The notes: generated by a model from the letters alone, not told the origin. A stretch of 64,000 nt of DNA from Herbiconiux sp. (GCF_023264855.1 NZ_JAHFUW010000009.1:1-64000); one strand, 5' to 3'. Shown: positions 46,487 through 55,714, counted from the first letter of the stretch. Made by a program: numbers and translations.

Positions 46487-48286
46487 AGCCTTCGGATCGG
46501 ATGACGGAGAAGAGGATGACGCCTGGGGAGAAACCCCCTCGTCACCGGGGGTTGTGGAGAAGGGGACGTACGCCCCCGCGTGCCGATCGGCGAGCGCCGC
46601 CACGGCCTCCACCAACCGCGGGTCGTCGCCTCGCGCGAGCCCGGCGTACTCGAGGTGCACACTCCCGTCGGCCCGGGCGGTCGCCTTCACCCACACCCGC
46701 CGGCGCGGGATGAACAGCGAGGTCAGCAGGCCGCCGAGCACCAGGATGGCGAACAGCAGCATCCAGGTCTGGGTGGCGTCGTGATGCACGTCGAACGAGG
46801 CGAAGCGCTTCACGCCGTCCAGCGACACCGTGCCGAGACCGTTCGGCAGCGACGCGGTCTCGCCCGGCTTCAGCTCGATCGAGTCCACACCCGTGGCGCC
46901 GCCGGTGAGCTGGTTCATCTTGTCGGTGTCCAGCGAGTAGACGGATGCGGGCACGCCGCCGTCCAGGCCCAGGTCGCCGTCGTAGACGTTGAGCGTCAGC
47001 ACCGGGTACTCGAGGTCGGGGAAACTGGAGAAGTACGCCCCCGACGAGGACTGCGACTGGGTGGGGTAGAAGAATCCGATCATGCCGAGCTGGTCGGCCA
47101 GCCCGTCGGGCACCTTGACCACGCCGAGCGAGGTGAGGCTCGCATCCTGGGGCAGGAAGGGCACCGAGTCGGTGAACACCACGTTCCCCGAAGGATCGCG
47201 CACCGTGATGGTAGGCGCGTAGCCGTTGCCCAGCAGGTACACGTCCGTGCCGCCGATCTTCAGCGGGCTGTTCACCTTGATGTCTTCGGAGGAGGCCGTG
47301 CCGTCGGCCTGCGTGGTGGTGACCGCCGCCGTGTAGTCGAGCGGCTGGCCGAAGGCCTTCAGGGACTCGGTCTCATAGGTCGCCGAGAAGGAGTCGAGCG
47401 TGAGCGAGTACGGCGAGAGCTGGTCGTCGCTGAAGAACCGGCCGGGGTTGAACGAGTCGTAGGCGAGCAGCGTGTTCACGAAGGTCTGGCCCTCCACCAC
47501 CACGCGCTGGCCGCTGTACCCGAAACCGCCGCCGACTCCGACGGTGAGCAGGATGCCGACCAGCGCCGAGTGGAACACCAGGTTGCCGGTCTCGCGCAGG
47601 TAGCCCCGCTCGGCCGACACCGAGGCGGTCTCCAGCCCGGTCTTCTTGTCGACGCCCGTGAACACGACCGTGCGGTAGCGCTGGCGCTTCAGCAGAGCGC
47701 GCGCCGAGTCGACCACCGAGGCGGCCGAGACGGTGGGGGCCGCCGCCGAGACGCCCGATCCGGATGCCCCCTCCGCGGTACCCGCGATGTCGCGCGTCGT
47801 GAACCCCGCGAGCCGCGACAGCCGCGCGGGGGTGCGCGGCGGCTTCGCCCGCAGTGCGTCGAAGTGGTGCTTCGTGCGCGGCACCACGCAGCCGATCAAC
47901 GAGATGAACAGCAGCAGGTAGATCGACGAGAACCACACCGAGGTGTACACGTCGAACGCCTGCACCTTGTCGAGCACCGGTGCGAGATCGGGATTGTCGA
48001 CGAAGTACTGCGTGACGCCGTTCGGGTCGGCCGCGCGTTGCGGCACGAGCGATCCGGGCACCGCCGCGAGGGCGAGCAGCAGCAGCAGGAACAGCGCCGT
48101 GCGCATGCTCGTCAACTGCCGCCAGAAGAACCGCAGCCAGCCCACGAACCCGAGCTTGGGCTGCGTGATGTCGTCGGAACCGGAATCGGCGCCAGAACCC
48201 GAGCCGGATCCGGTGCCGCCGCCGAAGCCGCCGCGCTTGCCGGCGCCGGGCTCCGCGGAGTCGTAGTGATCAGATGGGCGAGACAA
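46484..48286 (-). CDS. resB: Cytochrome c biogenesis protein ResB
   Basis: A 600-residue membrane protein, the partner of CcsB. Four transmembrane helices (near residues 50, 110, 220 and 520) flank a large extracytoplasmic domain. The first 40 residues are Gly/Ser-rich. It overlaps ccdA by 17 bases and lies in the order tlpA-ccdA-resB-ccsB, the usual system II set. Confidence 0.9.
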   Translation of the reverse strand: MSRPSDHYDSAEPGAGKRGGFGGGTGSGSGSGADSGSDDITQPKLGFVGWLRFFWRQLTSMRTALFLLLLLALAAVPGSLVPQRAADPNGVTQYFVDNPDLAPVLDKVQAFDVYTSVWFSSIYLLLFISLIGCVVPRTKHHFDALRAKPPRTPARLSRLAGFTTRDIAGTAEGASGSGVSAAAPTVSAASVVDSARALLKRQRYRTVVFTGVDKKTGLETASVSAERGYLRETGNLVFHSALVGILLTVGVGGGFGYSGQRVVVEGQTFVNTLLAYDSFNPGRFFSDDQLSPYSLTLDSFSATYETESLKAFGQPLDYTAAVTTTQADGTASSEDIKVNSPLKIGGTDVYLLGNGYAPTITVRDPSGNVVFTDSVPFLPQDASLTSLGVVKVPDGLADQLGMIGFFYPTQSQSSSGAYFSSFPDLEYPVLTLNVYDGDLGLDGGVPASVYSLDTDKMNQLTGGATGVDSIELKPGETASLPNGLGTVSLDGVKRFASFDVHHDATQTWMLLFAILVLGGLLTSLFIPRRRVWVKATARADGSVHLEYAGLARGDDPRLVEAVAALADRHAGAYVPFSTTPGDEGVSPQASSSSPSSDPKA

Positions 48287-49034
48287 AACCGTTGATCACC
48301 GCCTGCAGCTGGTAGATCCAGATCGTCCAGAGGCCGCTCACCATGAGCACGCCGATCGCGACCAGCAGCGCGCCGCCGACGATGTTGATGGTGCGGATGT
48401 GCCGCTTCAGGAACGACACCGATCCGGTCACCCAGTCGAGCCCGAGGGCCACCAGGAGGAACGGCACGCCGAGGCCGATGCAGTAGAACAGGCCGAGCAG
48501 CACGCCACTCCACGCCGAGCCGCTGGTGAGGCTGAGCGCCTGGATCGCGCCGAGGGTCGGGCCGATGCACGGCGTCCAGCCGAGACCGAACACGATGCCC
48601 AGGACGGGCGCGCCCGCGAGGCCGGTCGCCGGCCGCCACGAGGGCTTGAAGGTGCGCTGCAGAAAGCTGAACTGCCCGATGAACACGAGCCCGAGCACGA
48701 TGACGACCACGCCCATGATGCGGGTGATGGCGTCCTGCCAGACGACGAGCCAGGTGCCGAGGGCGCCGAACGCGGCCGAGTAGGCCAGGAAGATCACCGA
48801 GAACCCGAGGATGAACAGGGCGATGCCGAGGAACATCCGCCGCCGGCCCGCCTTGCGGGAGCCGCCCTCGGCGCGCGCGCCGGCATCCGAGATGCCGCCC
48901 ACGTAGGCGAGGTAGCCCGGAACGAGCGGCAGCACGCACGGCGACGCGAACGACACGAGCCCGGCCAGCAGGGCGATCGGGATGGCAAGCAGCAGCTGCC
49001 CGCTGAGCACGATCTCGGCGAAGGGATTGCCCAC
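48270..49034 (-). CDS. ccdA: Cytochrome c biogenesis thiol transporter CcdA
   Basis: A 254-residue membrane protein with six helices that carries reducing power across the membrane to the thioredoxin-like lipoprotein. The two redox cysteines are in SFASPCVLPLVPGY and WTPCIGPTLGA. It is four bases from tlpA and overlaps resB. Confidence 0.92.
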   Translation of the reverse strand: MGNPFAEIVLSGQLLLAIPIALLAGLVSFASPCVLPLVPGYLAYVGGISDAGARAEGGSRKAGRRRMFLGIALFILGFSVIFLAYSAAFGALGTWLVVWQDAITRIMGVVVIVLGLVFIGQFSFLQRTFKPSWRPATGLAGAPVLGIVFGLGWTPCIGPTLGAIQALSLTSGSAWSGVLLGLFYCIGLGVPFLLVALGLDWVTGSVSFLKRHIRTINIVGGALLVAIGVLMVSGLWTIWIYQLQAVINGFVSPI

Positions 49035-49038
49035 GGGC

Positions 49039-49671
49039 TCAGTCCGCCCCGACGGCGGCCGGCGTCGGCGTGGCGGCCGGCGTCGAGGTGTCGCCGAGGC
49101 TCGACTTGATGAGGGTCTCCAAGATCGACGGATCGCTCACCCGGCCCAGGATGCGCGCCGCAACGCGGCCCTCGGTGTCGAGTACCAGGGTGGTCGGCAC
49201 CGCATTGGGGGCCACCGTGCCGGAGAAGGCGAACTGCATCGCCCCGTCGGTGTCGACGATCGAGGGATAGCTGATGCCGAAGGTCTTCGAGAAGGCCGCT
49301 GCGGTGTCGGCCTGGTCGCGCACGTTCACGCCGAGGAAGGATGCTCCCGAGCCTTCGAACTGCTGGTTCAGCTTCTCGAGGTCGGGGGCCTCGGCGCGGC
49401 AGGGCGCGCAGCCGGCGTACCAGAAGTTGAGCACGAGCACCTGGCCGGCGTAGTCGGCCGAGCTGACCGTCTCGCCCTGTTCGTCGGTGCCGGTGAACTC
49501 GACCGGCTCGCCGCGATCGGCCTCGTTCACCTCGGTGACGGTGCCGTCACCGGAGATGTAGCCCTTGTTGCTGCCATCCAGGTACTGCTGCGCCAGCGGA
49601 TCGTTCGTGCACCCGGTCAGCGCCAGGGCGCCGGCGGCCACCACGGCGGCGAGCGCGAGACGGAGCTTCAC
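49039..49671 (-). CDS. TlpA/ResA-like thioredoxin lipoprotein
   Basis: A 210-residue lipoprotein (lipobox LTGC, cysteine near residue 21) with a thioredoxin fold. The active site is WYAGCAPC, with the usual cis-Pro segment AVPTTLV. It would reduce apocytochrome c cysteines using electrons from CcdA. The GTG at 49671 overlaps the phosphatase stop as GTGA. The tail is Thr/Pro/Ala-rich. Confidence 0.9.
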   Translation of the reverse strand: MKLRLALAAVVAAGALALTGCTNDPLAQQYLDGSNKGYISGDGTVTEVNEADRGEPVEFTGTDEQGETVSSADYAGQVLVLNFWYAGCAPCRAEAPDLEKLNQQFEGSGASFLGVNVRDQADTAAAFSKTFGISYPSIVDTDGAMQFAFSGTVAPNAVPTTLVLDTEGRVAARILGRVSDPSILETLIKSSLGDTSTPAATPTPAAVGAD

Positions 49672-50312
49672 ACCGCCCCCACATCGGTCGCGGTCGCGGC
49701 CAGCGGCGCCGCGGGATCGGTGTACCCGACCTCCACGAAGCGGTCGCCCCGGCGTTCGAAGCTCGTGACGCTCGACAGCGCGCAGCGGCGCTTGCGCGGG
49801 TCGTGCGGCAGCGACTCGCCCACGATGGTGCGGTGCGCGATCCAGATCGGCGACTGGTGGCTGACCATCACGACGTCGCCCGATTCGACCGAGGCGTGCG
49901 CATCCGTCATCGCCGCGAGCATCCGGGTCGAGAGGCTCCTGAACGACTCGCCCCACGACGGCCGCCAGGGGTTGTAGAAGTAGCGCCACATCCGCGGGTC
50001 GCGCAGCGCTCCGCCGGGGCCCGACATCCGGCGCCCCTCGAAGGCGTTGGTGGGCTCGATGATGCGCTCTTCGACGACCGGATCGAGGCCGAGCCCCAGA
50101 GCGATCGGCTCGCCGGACTCGCGAGCCCGCTGCAGAGGAGAGGTGTAGAGCCGCGCGATCGGCCGGTCGCGCGCGATCAGGTCGTCGGCGGCCGCCTGCG
50201 CCATCCGCCGGCCGAGCTCGGAGAGGCCGAACCCCGGGATGCGCCCGTAGAGCACGTGATCGGGATTGAAGACTTCGCCGTGGCGGACGAGATGGATCTG
50301 GCTGGCGGGCAC
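49668..50312 (-). CDS. Histidine phosphatase family protein
   Basis: A 214-residue phosphoglycerate-mutase-like protein. LVRHGE near residue 8 holds the phosphohistidine and VSHQSPI the second histidine. The GTG at 50312 is chosen because it lies just before the motif and seven bases after TAGACT; a frame starting at a TTG (50375) is rejected. It leads the cytochrome c biogenesis operon; its substrate is unknown. Confidence 0.85.
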   Translation of the reverse strand: MPASQIHLVRHGEVFNPDHVLYGRIPGFGLSELGRRMAQAAADDLIARDRPIARLYTSPLQRARESGEPIALGLGLDPVVEERIIEPTNAFEGRRMSGPGGALRDPRMWRYFYNPWRPSWGESFRSLSTRMLAAMTDAHASVESGDVVMVSHQSPIWIAHRTIVGESLPHDPRKRRCALSSVTSFERRGDRFVEVGYTDPAAPLAATATDVGAV

Positions 50313-50319
50313 GGCATCC

Positions 50320-50325
50320 AGTCTA
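50320..50325 (-). promoter_or_regulatory. -10 element of the phosphatase / cytochrome c operon
   Basis: TAGACT seven bases before the GTG; predicted leaderless mRNA. Confidence 0.5.
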
Positions 50326-50462
50326 CGAGCGGTGTTGCCGTGTATCCGCCGAGAGCCGGATGCTCGCCACGACAATGTAGATCCGCTACACGAGACTTGT
50401 AGAACTATGCGATTGTGCTCAACGGTTGTCGCGCGAATAATTGTAGGCAGAAAGGCTTAATC

Positions 50463-50573
50463 ATGACCCTCATCACCCTCACCGCATTCGCTCTCGTCTC
50501 CGTCGCCGGAATCGTCGCCACCGTCAAGACGCTCCGCGTCGACGGCTACCGCGCCGTTCCCAGCCACCGCTGA
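50463..50573 (+). CDS. 36-residue single-span membrane peptide
   Basis: A 36-residue ORF with one hydrophobic helix (3-21) and a basic tail ending in DGYRAVPSHR. AGAAAGG lies seven bases before the ATG in an unusually AT-rich 90-bp leader. Similar small peptides with a DGYR-VP tail occur in related actinobacteria, from memory. Function unknown. Confidence 0.6.
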   Translation: MTLITLTAFALVSVAGIVATVKTLRVDGYRAVPSHR

Positions 50574-50600
50574 CCCGGATCGATCGGGCGGCCGGCCCAC

Positions 50601-50617
50601 TTGGACCTTCCGTCCAA
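50601..50617. promoter_or_regulatory. Palindrome upstream of the dehydrogenase gene (possible PucR site)
   Basis: TTGGAC (50601-50606) and GTCCAA (50612-50617) form an inverted repeat with a 5-bp spacer. The right half with flanks (TTC-GTCCAAC) recurs at 53892-53901 in the pucR/aminotransferase divergent space, which suggests a shared regulator. Confidence 0.45.
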
Positions 50618-50720
50618 CAGGCATCCGCTCGATCGACATTCCGGTACGGACCCTGACCGGATCACCCCCCTACGCTCGCTCTCGACCGCCCCTTTCGAGA
50701 ACGAGACGCCGAGGTATCCC

Positions 50721-52232
50721 ATGTCCGCACCGATCGACTCCCCCGTCCCCGTCGTCCCGCACTGGATCGACGGCGCCGAGCACCCCTCGACCTCCGGCCG
50801 CACCGCTCCCGTCTACGACCCCGCCCTCGGCGTCGTGACCAAGCAGGTCGCCCTGGCCGACCAGAACGAGATCGCCGCCGCGATCGCCTCGGCCAAGGCC
50901 GCGTTCCCCGCCTGGCGCGACCTCTCGCTCACCAAGCGCCAGTCGGTGCTGTTCGCGTTCCGCGAGCTGCTGAACTCCCGCAAGGGCGAACTCGCCGCCA
51001 TCATCACCGCCGAGCACGGCAAGGAGCTGTCCGACGCGATGGGCGAGATCGCCCGCGGCCAGGAGGTCGTGGAGTTCGCCACCGGCCTCGCGCACCACCT
51101 CAAGGGCGAGTACTCCGAGCAGGTCTCGACCGGCATCGACGTGTACTCCACCAAGCAGCCGCTCGGCGTCGTGGGCATCATCAGCCCCTTCAACTTCCCG
51201 GCCATGGTGCCGATGTGGTTCTTCCCGATCGCCATTGCGGCCGGCAACACCGTCATCCTGAAGCCCAGCGAGAAAGACCCATCGGCCGCCATCTGGCTCG
51301 CCCAGCTGTGGAAGGAGGCCGGACTCCCCGACGGCGTCTTCACCGTGCTGAACGGCGACAAGGAGGCCGTCGACGGCCTGCTCACCTCGCCCGACGTCGC
51401 GAGCATCTCCTTCGTCGGCTCCACCCCCATCGCGCGGTACGTCTACGAGACCGGCACCAAGCACGGCAAGCGCGTGCAGGCTCTCGGCGGGGCCAAGAAC
51501 CACATGCTGGCGCTGCCGGACGCCGACCTCGACCTGGTCGCCGATTCCGCCATCAATGCGGGCTTCGGATCCGCCGGCGAGCGCTGCATGGCCGTCTCGG
51601 TCGTGGTGGCGGTCGAGCCCGTGGCCGATCCGCTGATCGAGAAGATCCGCTCCCGGATGGCCGGACTCCGGATCGGCGACGGCCGACGCGGCTGCGACAT
51701 GGGGCCGCTGGTCACCGAGGCGCACCGCGACAAGGTGGCCTCCTACGTGCAGATCGCCGAGCAGGACGGGGCCACCGTGGTGGTCGACGGCCGCGACGTG
51801 CAGCCCGACGGCGACCCGAACGGCTTCTGGTTCGGCCCGACGCTGATCGACAACGTGCCCACCACTTCGCGGGTGTACACCGAGGAGATCTTCGGGCCGG
51901 TGCTGTCGATCGTGCGCGTCTCCTCCTATGACGAGGGCGTCGCCCTGATCAACTCGGGTGCCTTCGGCAACGGCACCGCCATCTTCACGAACGACGGTGG
52001 GGCAGCCCGCCGCTTCCAGAACGAGATCCAGGTGGGCATGATCGGCATCAACGTGCCGATCCCGGTTCCGGCCGCGACCTTCTCGTTCGGCGGCTGGAAG
52101 GCCTCCCTCTTCGGCGACACCAAGGCGCACGGCGCCGAGGGTGTGCGCTTCTTCACCCAGCAGAAAGCCATCACCTCGCGCTGGCTCGACCCCTCGCACG
52201 GCGGCATCAACCTGGGCTTCCCCCAGAACTGA
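50721..52232 (+). CDS. mmsA: Methylmalonate-semialdehyde dehydrogenase (CoA-acylating)
   Basis: A 503-residue aldehyde dehydrogenase. The catalytic cysteine is in GSAGERCMA. The Rossmann region FNFPAMVPMWFFPIAIA and VPIPVPAATFSFGGW are typical of the MMSDH class, which turns malonate or methylmalonate semialdehyde into acetyl- or propionyl-CoA. The ATG at 50721 has GAGG seven bases upstream. The nearby aminotransferase would supply the semialdehyde. Confidence 0.9.
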   Translation: MSAPIDSPVPVVPHWIDGAEHPSTSGRTAPVYDPALGVVTKQVALADQNEIAAAIASAKAAFPAWRDLSLTKRQSVLFAFRELLNSRKGELAAIITAEHGKELSDAMGEIARGQEVVEFATGLAHHLKGEYSEQVSTGIDVYSTKQPLGVVGIISPFNFPAMVPMWFFPIAIAAGNTVILKPSEKDPSAAIWLAQLWKEAGLPDGVFTVLNGDKEAVDGLLTSPDVASISFVGSTPIARYVYETGTKHGKRVQALGGAKNHMLALPDADLDLVADSAINAGFGSAGERCMAVSVVVAVEPVADPLIEKIRSRMAGLRIGDGRRGCDMGPLVTEAHRDKVASYVQIAEQDGATVVVDGRDVQPDGDPNGFWFGPTLIDNVPTTSRVYTEEIFGPVLSIVRVSSYDEGVALINSGAFGNGTAIFTNDGGAARRFQNEIQVGMIGINVPIPVPAATFSFGGWKASLFGDTKAHGAEGVRFFTQQKAITSRWLDPSHGGINLGFPQN

Positions 52233-52269
52233 CGCCAGCGCAGAACTGACGGGCAGCCCAGAACTGACG
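52224..52269. repeat. Three direct repeats across the mmsA stop
   Basis: CAGAACTGACG occurs at 52224, 52241 and 52259, spaced 17 and 18 bp. The first copy holds the last codons and TGA stop of mmsA. Confidence 0.85.
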
Positions 52270-52289
52270 CCGCTCCGGTAACCGAGCGG
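52269..52289. terminator. Terminator between mmsA and pucR
   Basis: CCGCTC-GGT pairs with ACCGAGCGG around a single-base loop, with one bulge. The two genes converge here. Confidence 0.5.
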
Positions 52290-52305
52290 ATGGCGGCTCT
52301 GCGGC

Positions 52306-53823
52306 TCAGACGAGCTGCAGAGCCGCCCAGAGCTCGGCGCGGGCCGCGAAGCGCTCGAGGTCGACGCCCAGGAGGGCGCCGGCCGCATCCACCCGGTTGC
52401 GCACGGTATGACGGTGCACGCCGAGCTCGCGCGCGGCCGGATCCCACGCCCCGTTCTGCGCCAGCCACACCCGCAAGGTCGCGAGCATCGTCTCGCGCTC
52501 GGCCTCGGGCAGCTCGAGCACCGGCCGCAGCACGCGCCGTGCCACCTCGGCGCCGCCCGAGGCCGCGAGCAGGCCGTGCAGGCCCTGCTCGGCCAGGTTC
52601 TCGAAGTCGACGAAGGGCCGCTCGCGGGTGGTGGCGGCCGCCGCGTGCCGCGCTTCGGCGAGCGCCCTCGGCAGCTCGCTCCAGCCCACGGGCCCCGACG
52701 ACCCGGCGCCCAATCCGTGCCGCCGCAGCAGCGGATGCGCCTCGTCGCGCTCGTCGTAGCGCGTGATGACGAGCGTCTCGTCGCCGTGTTCGGCGAAGAA
52801 CATCCGCCCCGCATTGCGGTCGGCGAGCAGCTCCAGCTCGTCGAACAGCGACTGCCCGGGCACCTCTCCCACCACGAGAGCCACCCGCACGGGCTCGGTC
52901 GGCAACGGCCCCCAGAGGCTTCCCGCCGTGCGGTCGGCCACGTCGACGACCCCCGACTGCAGCAGCTCGAACAGGCCCGTGCGCAGTCGCCGCCGCGCCG
53001 CATCCAGTGTTCTGCGCTGCTCGAGCGCGATGCTGGCGAGGCCGATCACGCTCGCCACGAGGTCGCTGCCGGCCGGATCCAGCGGCGTCGACGCCCCCAC
53101 CGCCAGCACTCCCCGCAGGTGCCCGCGCTGCCCGAGCGTCTGCAGCGAGATGCCGCCGCCCTCCTCGATGATGCGCAGCCCCGCCCGCGATCCGCGCCCG
53201 AGCGCCTGCGCGACGGCCTGCTCGACGACCGGCTGCAGTTCGCTCGGCACCGGCGCGAGCCCGGGCACCCGCACCGCCGTGCCCGCCGAGTCGTAGAGCG
53301 CCACCCAGCTCTCCAGCCGTTCGGCGAGTTCGAGCAGGATGGCACCGAGCCCGTCGACGCGCAGCGCCGCCCGCGCGATCGCCCGCTGCGCCTCCAGCGA
53401 CCACTCCAGGCGCTCACGCCGCTCCTCGGCGATCACGTCGGCGACGAAGCGGATGATGCCGATGAACGGCGTCGCCGTCGCCACCGCGAACAGCGGCAGC
53501 CCGGCCTCGTCAGAGGCTCGCACGAGCGCCGGCGGGATGTCGTCGTGCCAGATCCCGCGCGCGAAACCCAGCGCGAGCACTCCCCTGTCGCGCAGGCGGC
53601 CGACGTACGCGGCGGCGAAGGCCTCGCCGGGTGTGCGCTCGAACTGCGCGCCATCCGTCAGCAGCAGCTGCCCGGCCTCCAGCCACGGCGTCGGGTCGTC
53701 GAGGTCGGAGCTGTGCGCCCAGGTGAGCGGCTGATCCAGTACCGGGTCGAGCAGGGTGCCGCCGGCCACCAGCTCCATCCGGAACTCGCGGCGGGCCAGG
53801 ATGCTGCGCAACGTCGCGGGCAT
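52306..53823 (-). CDS. PucR-family transcriptional regulator
   Basis: A 505-residue regulator. The N-terminal PucR domain covers about 1-125, a GAF-like middle follows, and the C-terminal HTH_30 (LGVHRHTVRNRV) is near 475. The ATG at 53823 is chosen for the strong AAGGAGGA six bases upstream; a longer frame lacks one. It lies between the dehydrogenase and the aminotransferase and diverges from the latter, so it probably activates both for amine or beta-amino-acid catabolism. Confidence 0.9.
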   Translation of the reverse strand: MPATLRSILARREFRMELVAGGTLLDPVLDQPLTWAHSSDLDDPTPWLEAGQLLLTDGAQFERTPGEAFAAAYVGRLRDRGVLALGFARGIWHDDIPPALVRASDEAGLPLFAVATATPFIGIIRFVADVIAEERRERLEWSLEAQRAIARAALRVDGLGAILLELAERLESWVALYDSAGTAVRVPGLAPVPSELQPVVEQAVAQALGRGSRAGLRIIEEGGGISLQTLGQRGHLRGVLAVGASTPLDPAGSDLVASVIGLASIALEQRRTLDAARRRLRTGLFELLQSGVVDVADRTAGSLWGPLPTEPVRVALVVGEVPGQSLFDELELLADRNAGRMFFAEHGDETLVITRYDERDEAHPLLRRHGLGAGSSGPVGWSELPRALAEARHAAAATTRERPFVDFENLAEQGLHGLLAASGGAEVARRVLRPVLELPEAERETMLATLRVWLAQNGAWDPAARELGVHRHTVRNRVDAAGALLGVDLERFAARAELWAALQLV

Positions 53824-53891
53824 CCGTCCTCCTTCGCGGGCACGGGCCCGCCATCCGTTCGACTCGCGCAGCACCGTCTGCCGCGCTTCAA

Positions 53892-53901
53892 TTCGTCCAA
53901 C
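53892..53901. promoter_or_regulatory. GTCCAAC motif in the pucR/aminotransferase divergent space
   Basis: TTC-GTCCAAC matches the right half of the palindrome at 50601-50617. Only one half is present here, so it is a weak candidate. Confidence 0.3.
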
Positions 53902-53965
53902 TTCCAGCTTAGCCTTCGACGTTCTGGCACCACGGCGATCGCCTCGCCGCGCTCACACTGAAGGC

Positions 53966-55273
53966 ATGGCCACCAACGACTCCATCCGCGCGCTCGACAC
54001 CTCCACCGTGTTCCACTCCTGGTCGGCGCAGGGCGCCCTCGCCCCGCTGCCGATCGCGGGCGGCCTCGGCTGCACCGTCTGGGACGCCGACGGCCGCGAG
54101 TACCTCGACTTCTCGTCGCAGCTCGTGAACGTGAACATCGGGCACCAGCATCCGAAGGTCGTCGCCGCCATCCAGGAGCAGGCCGCCCTTCTCTCGACCG
54201 TGGCCCCGGCGCACGCCAACGAGACGCGTGCCCGCGCTGCACAGCTCATCCTCGACCGCGCCCCGGAGGGCTTCGAGAAGGTGTTCTTCACCAACGGCGG
54301 GGCGGATGCCAACGAGAACGCCATGCGGATGGCGCGCCTGTACACCGGCCGCGACAAGATCGTCTCGCACTACCGCTCGTACCACGGCAACACCGGTGCC
54401 GCGGTCGTCGCCACCGGCGACTGGCGGCGGATGCCCAACGAGTACGCGCGCGGGCACGTGCACGCCTTCGGCCCCTACCTCTACCGCTCCGACTTCTGGG
54501 CGACCACCCCCGAGCAGGAGACCGAGCGCGCTCTCCAGCACCTCGAGCGCGTGGTGCAGTCCGAGGGGGCCGACACCATCGCGGCGTTCCTGATCGAGAC
54601 CATCCCGGGCACCGCCGGCGTGCTGGTGCCGCCGCCCGGCTACCTGGCCGGCGTGCGCGCGATCGCCGACCGCTACGGCATCCTGCTCATCCTCGACGAG
54701 GTGATGGCGGGCTTCGCACGCACCGGGGAGTGGTTCGCCTTCGACGCCTTCGACGTGGTGCCCGATCTGATCTCCTTCGCGAAGGGCGTCAATTCCGGCT
54801 ACGTGCCGGTGGGCGGCGTGCTCATCTCGAGCCCGATCGCGCACCACTTCGACGAGCGGGTCTTCCCGGGCGGACTGACGTACTCCGGGCATCCGCTGGC
54901 CGCCGCCAGCATCGTCGGCGCGCTGACCGCGATGGCCGAGGAGGGCGTGGTCGAGAACGCCCGCGAGATCGGGCGATCGACGATCGGGCCCGCGCTCGAG
55001 CGGTTCGCCGCCACGCACGAGGTGGTCGGCGAGGTGCGCGGCACCGGCGTGTTCTGGGCGATCGAGCTCGTCTCCGACCGCTCGGCGCGAACGCCGCTCT
55101 CCGCCGCCGCGATGGGCCGCCTGAAGGCCGACCTGATGGCGCGCGGGCTGCTGCCGTTCCTCGCCGAGAACCGCATCCACGTGGTGCCGCCGGCCGTGAT
55201 CAGCCCCGCCGAGGCCGAGCGCGGACTCGCGATCATCGACGCGGCCCTCGGCTCGCTCGACGCCGCCCTGTGA
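53966..55273 (+). CDS. Class III (omega) aminotransferase
   Basis: A 435-residue PLP-dependent aminotransferase. The PLP lysine is in SFAKGVNSGYVP; LILDEVMAGFARTG and TNGGADANENAMRMAR are the class III marks. Close relatives transfer the amino group of beta-alanine or other omega-amino acids to pyruvate. With the MMSDH and PucR genes it suggests conversion of beta-alanine or beta-aminoisobutyrate to acetyl- or propionyl-CoA. The ATG at 53966 is the first codon of the conserved region. Confidence 0.88.
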   Translation: MATNDSIRALDTSTVFHSWSAQGALAPLPIAGGLGCTVWDADGREYLDFSSQLVNVNIGHQHPKVVAAIQEQAALLSTVAPAHANETRARAAQLILDRAPEGFEKVFFTNGGADANENAMRMARLYTGRDKIVSHYRSYHGNTGAAVVATGDWRRMPNEYARGHVHAFGPYLYRSDFWATTPEQETERALQHLERVVQSEGADTIAAFLIETIPGTAGVLVPPPGYLAGVRAIADRYGILLILDEVMAGFARTGEWFAFDAFDVVPDLISFAKGVNSGYVPVGGVLISSPIAHHFDERVFPGGLTYSGHPLAAASIVGALTAMAEEGVVENAREIGRSTIGPALERFAATHEVVGEVRGTGVFWAIELVSDRSARTPLSAAAMGRLKADLMARGLLPFLAENRIHVVPPAVISPAEAERGLAIIDAALGSLDAAL

Positions 55274-55289
55274 TGTCGCACGCCCTGAG

Positions 55290-55295
55290 TAGCAT
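55290..55295 (+). promoter_or_regulatory. -10 element of the cupin gene
   Basis: TAGCAT six bases before the ATG; predicted leaderless mRNA. Confidence 0.5.
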
Positions 55296-55301
55296 CGCCT
55301 C

Positions 55302-55706
55302 ATGACCGACGCATCCGCCGTACCCGCCGCACCTGTCGCACCCGCCGCGATCCTGCAGGCCACGGCTCTGACCGTCCCGCTCCCGCACGAGGCCCTTGCC
55401 GATGAGCAGGTCGTCTCGGGTCGCCCGACCACCGCCGCGGCCGAACTGGGCACCGTGGGCGAGGTCGAGTTCGGGCTGTGGGAGATCACCCCGGGCGTCT
55501 CCACGGATGTGGAGACCGATGAGGTGTTCGTCGTGCTCTCGGGCCGAGCGACGGTCGAGTACAGCGACGGCGACGGAGCGCACACCCTCGTGCTCGAGCC
55601 CGGCACCATCGGCCGCCTCGGCGAGGGCCTGCACACCACCTGGACCGTCACCGAGACGCTGCGCAAGGTGTACCTGCTCGGGGCCTACGCTCCGGCCGAC
55701 GCGTGA
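55302..55706 (+). CDS. Cupin domain protein (DUF861 / cupin_3)
   Basis: A 134-residue protein with one cupin barrel (ELGTVGEVEFGLWEITPG, then EVFVVLSGRATVEY). It resembles cupin_3 proteins related to ureidoglycine aminohydrolase or sugar-binding cupins. The metal-binding histidines of typical cupins are absent, so a dioxygenase role is unlikely. It lies 28 bases after the aminotransferase but has its own leaderless -10. Confidence 0.8.
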   Translation: MTDASAVPAAPVAPAAILQATALTVPLPHEALADEQVVSGRPTTAAAELGTVGEVEFGLWEITPGVSTDVETDEVFVVLSGRATVEYSDGDGAHTLVLEPGTIGRLGEGLHTTWTVTETLRKVYLLGAYAPADA

Positions 55707-55714
55707 CCGGCGGG

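Noticed and set aside
50312-50375. TTG start at 50375 for the histidine phosphatase
   Set aside because: The GTG at 50312 directly precedes the LVRHGE motif and has a -10 seven bases upstream.
52224-52269. Direct repeats as a CRISPR array
   Set aside because: Units are 11 bp, only three copies, with no spacers of proper length and no cas genes.
55302-55706. Cupin gene as the missing acireductone dioxygenase mtnD
   Set aside because: It lacks the histidine-rich metal site of MtnD and is far from the mtn operon.
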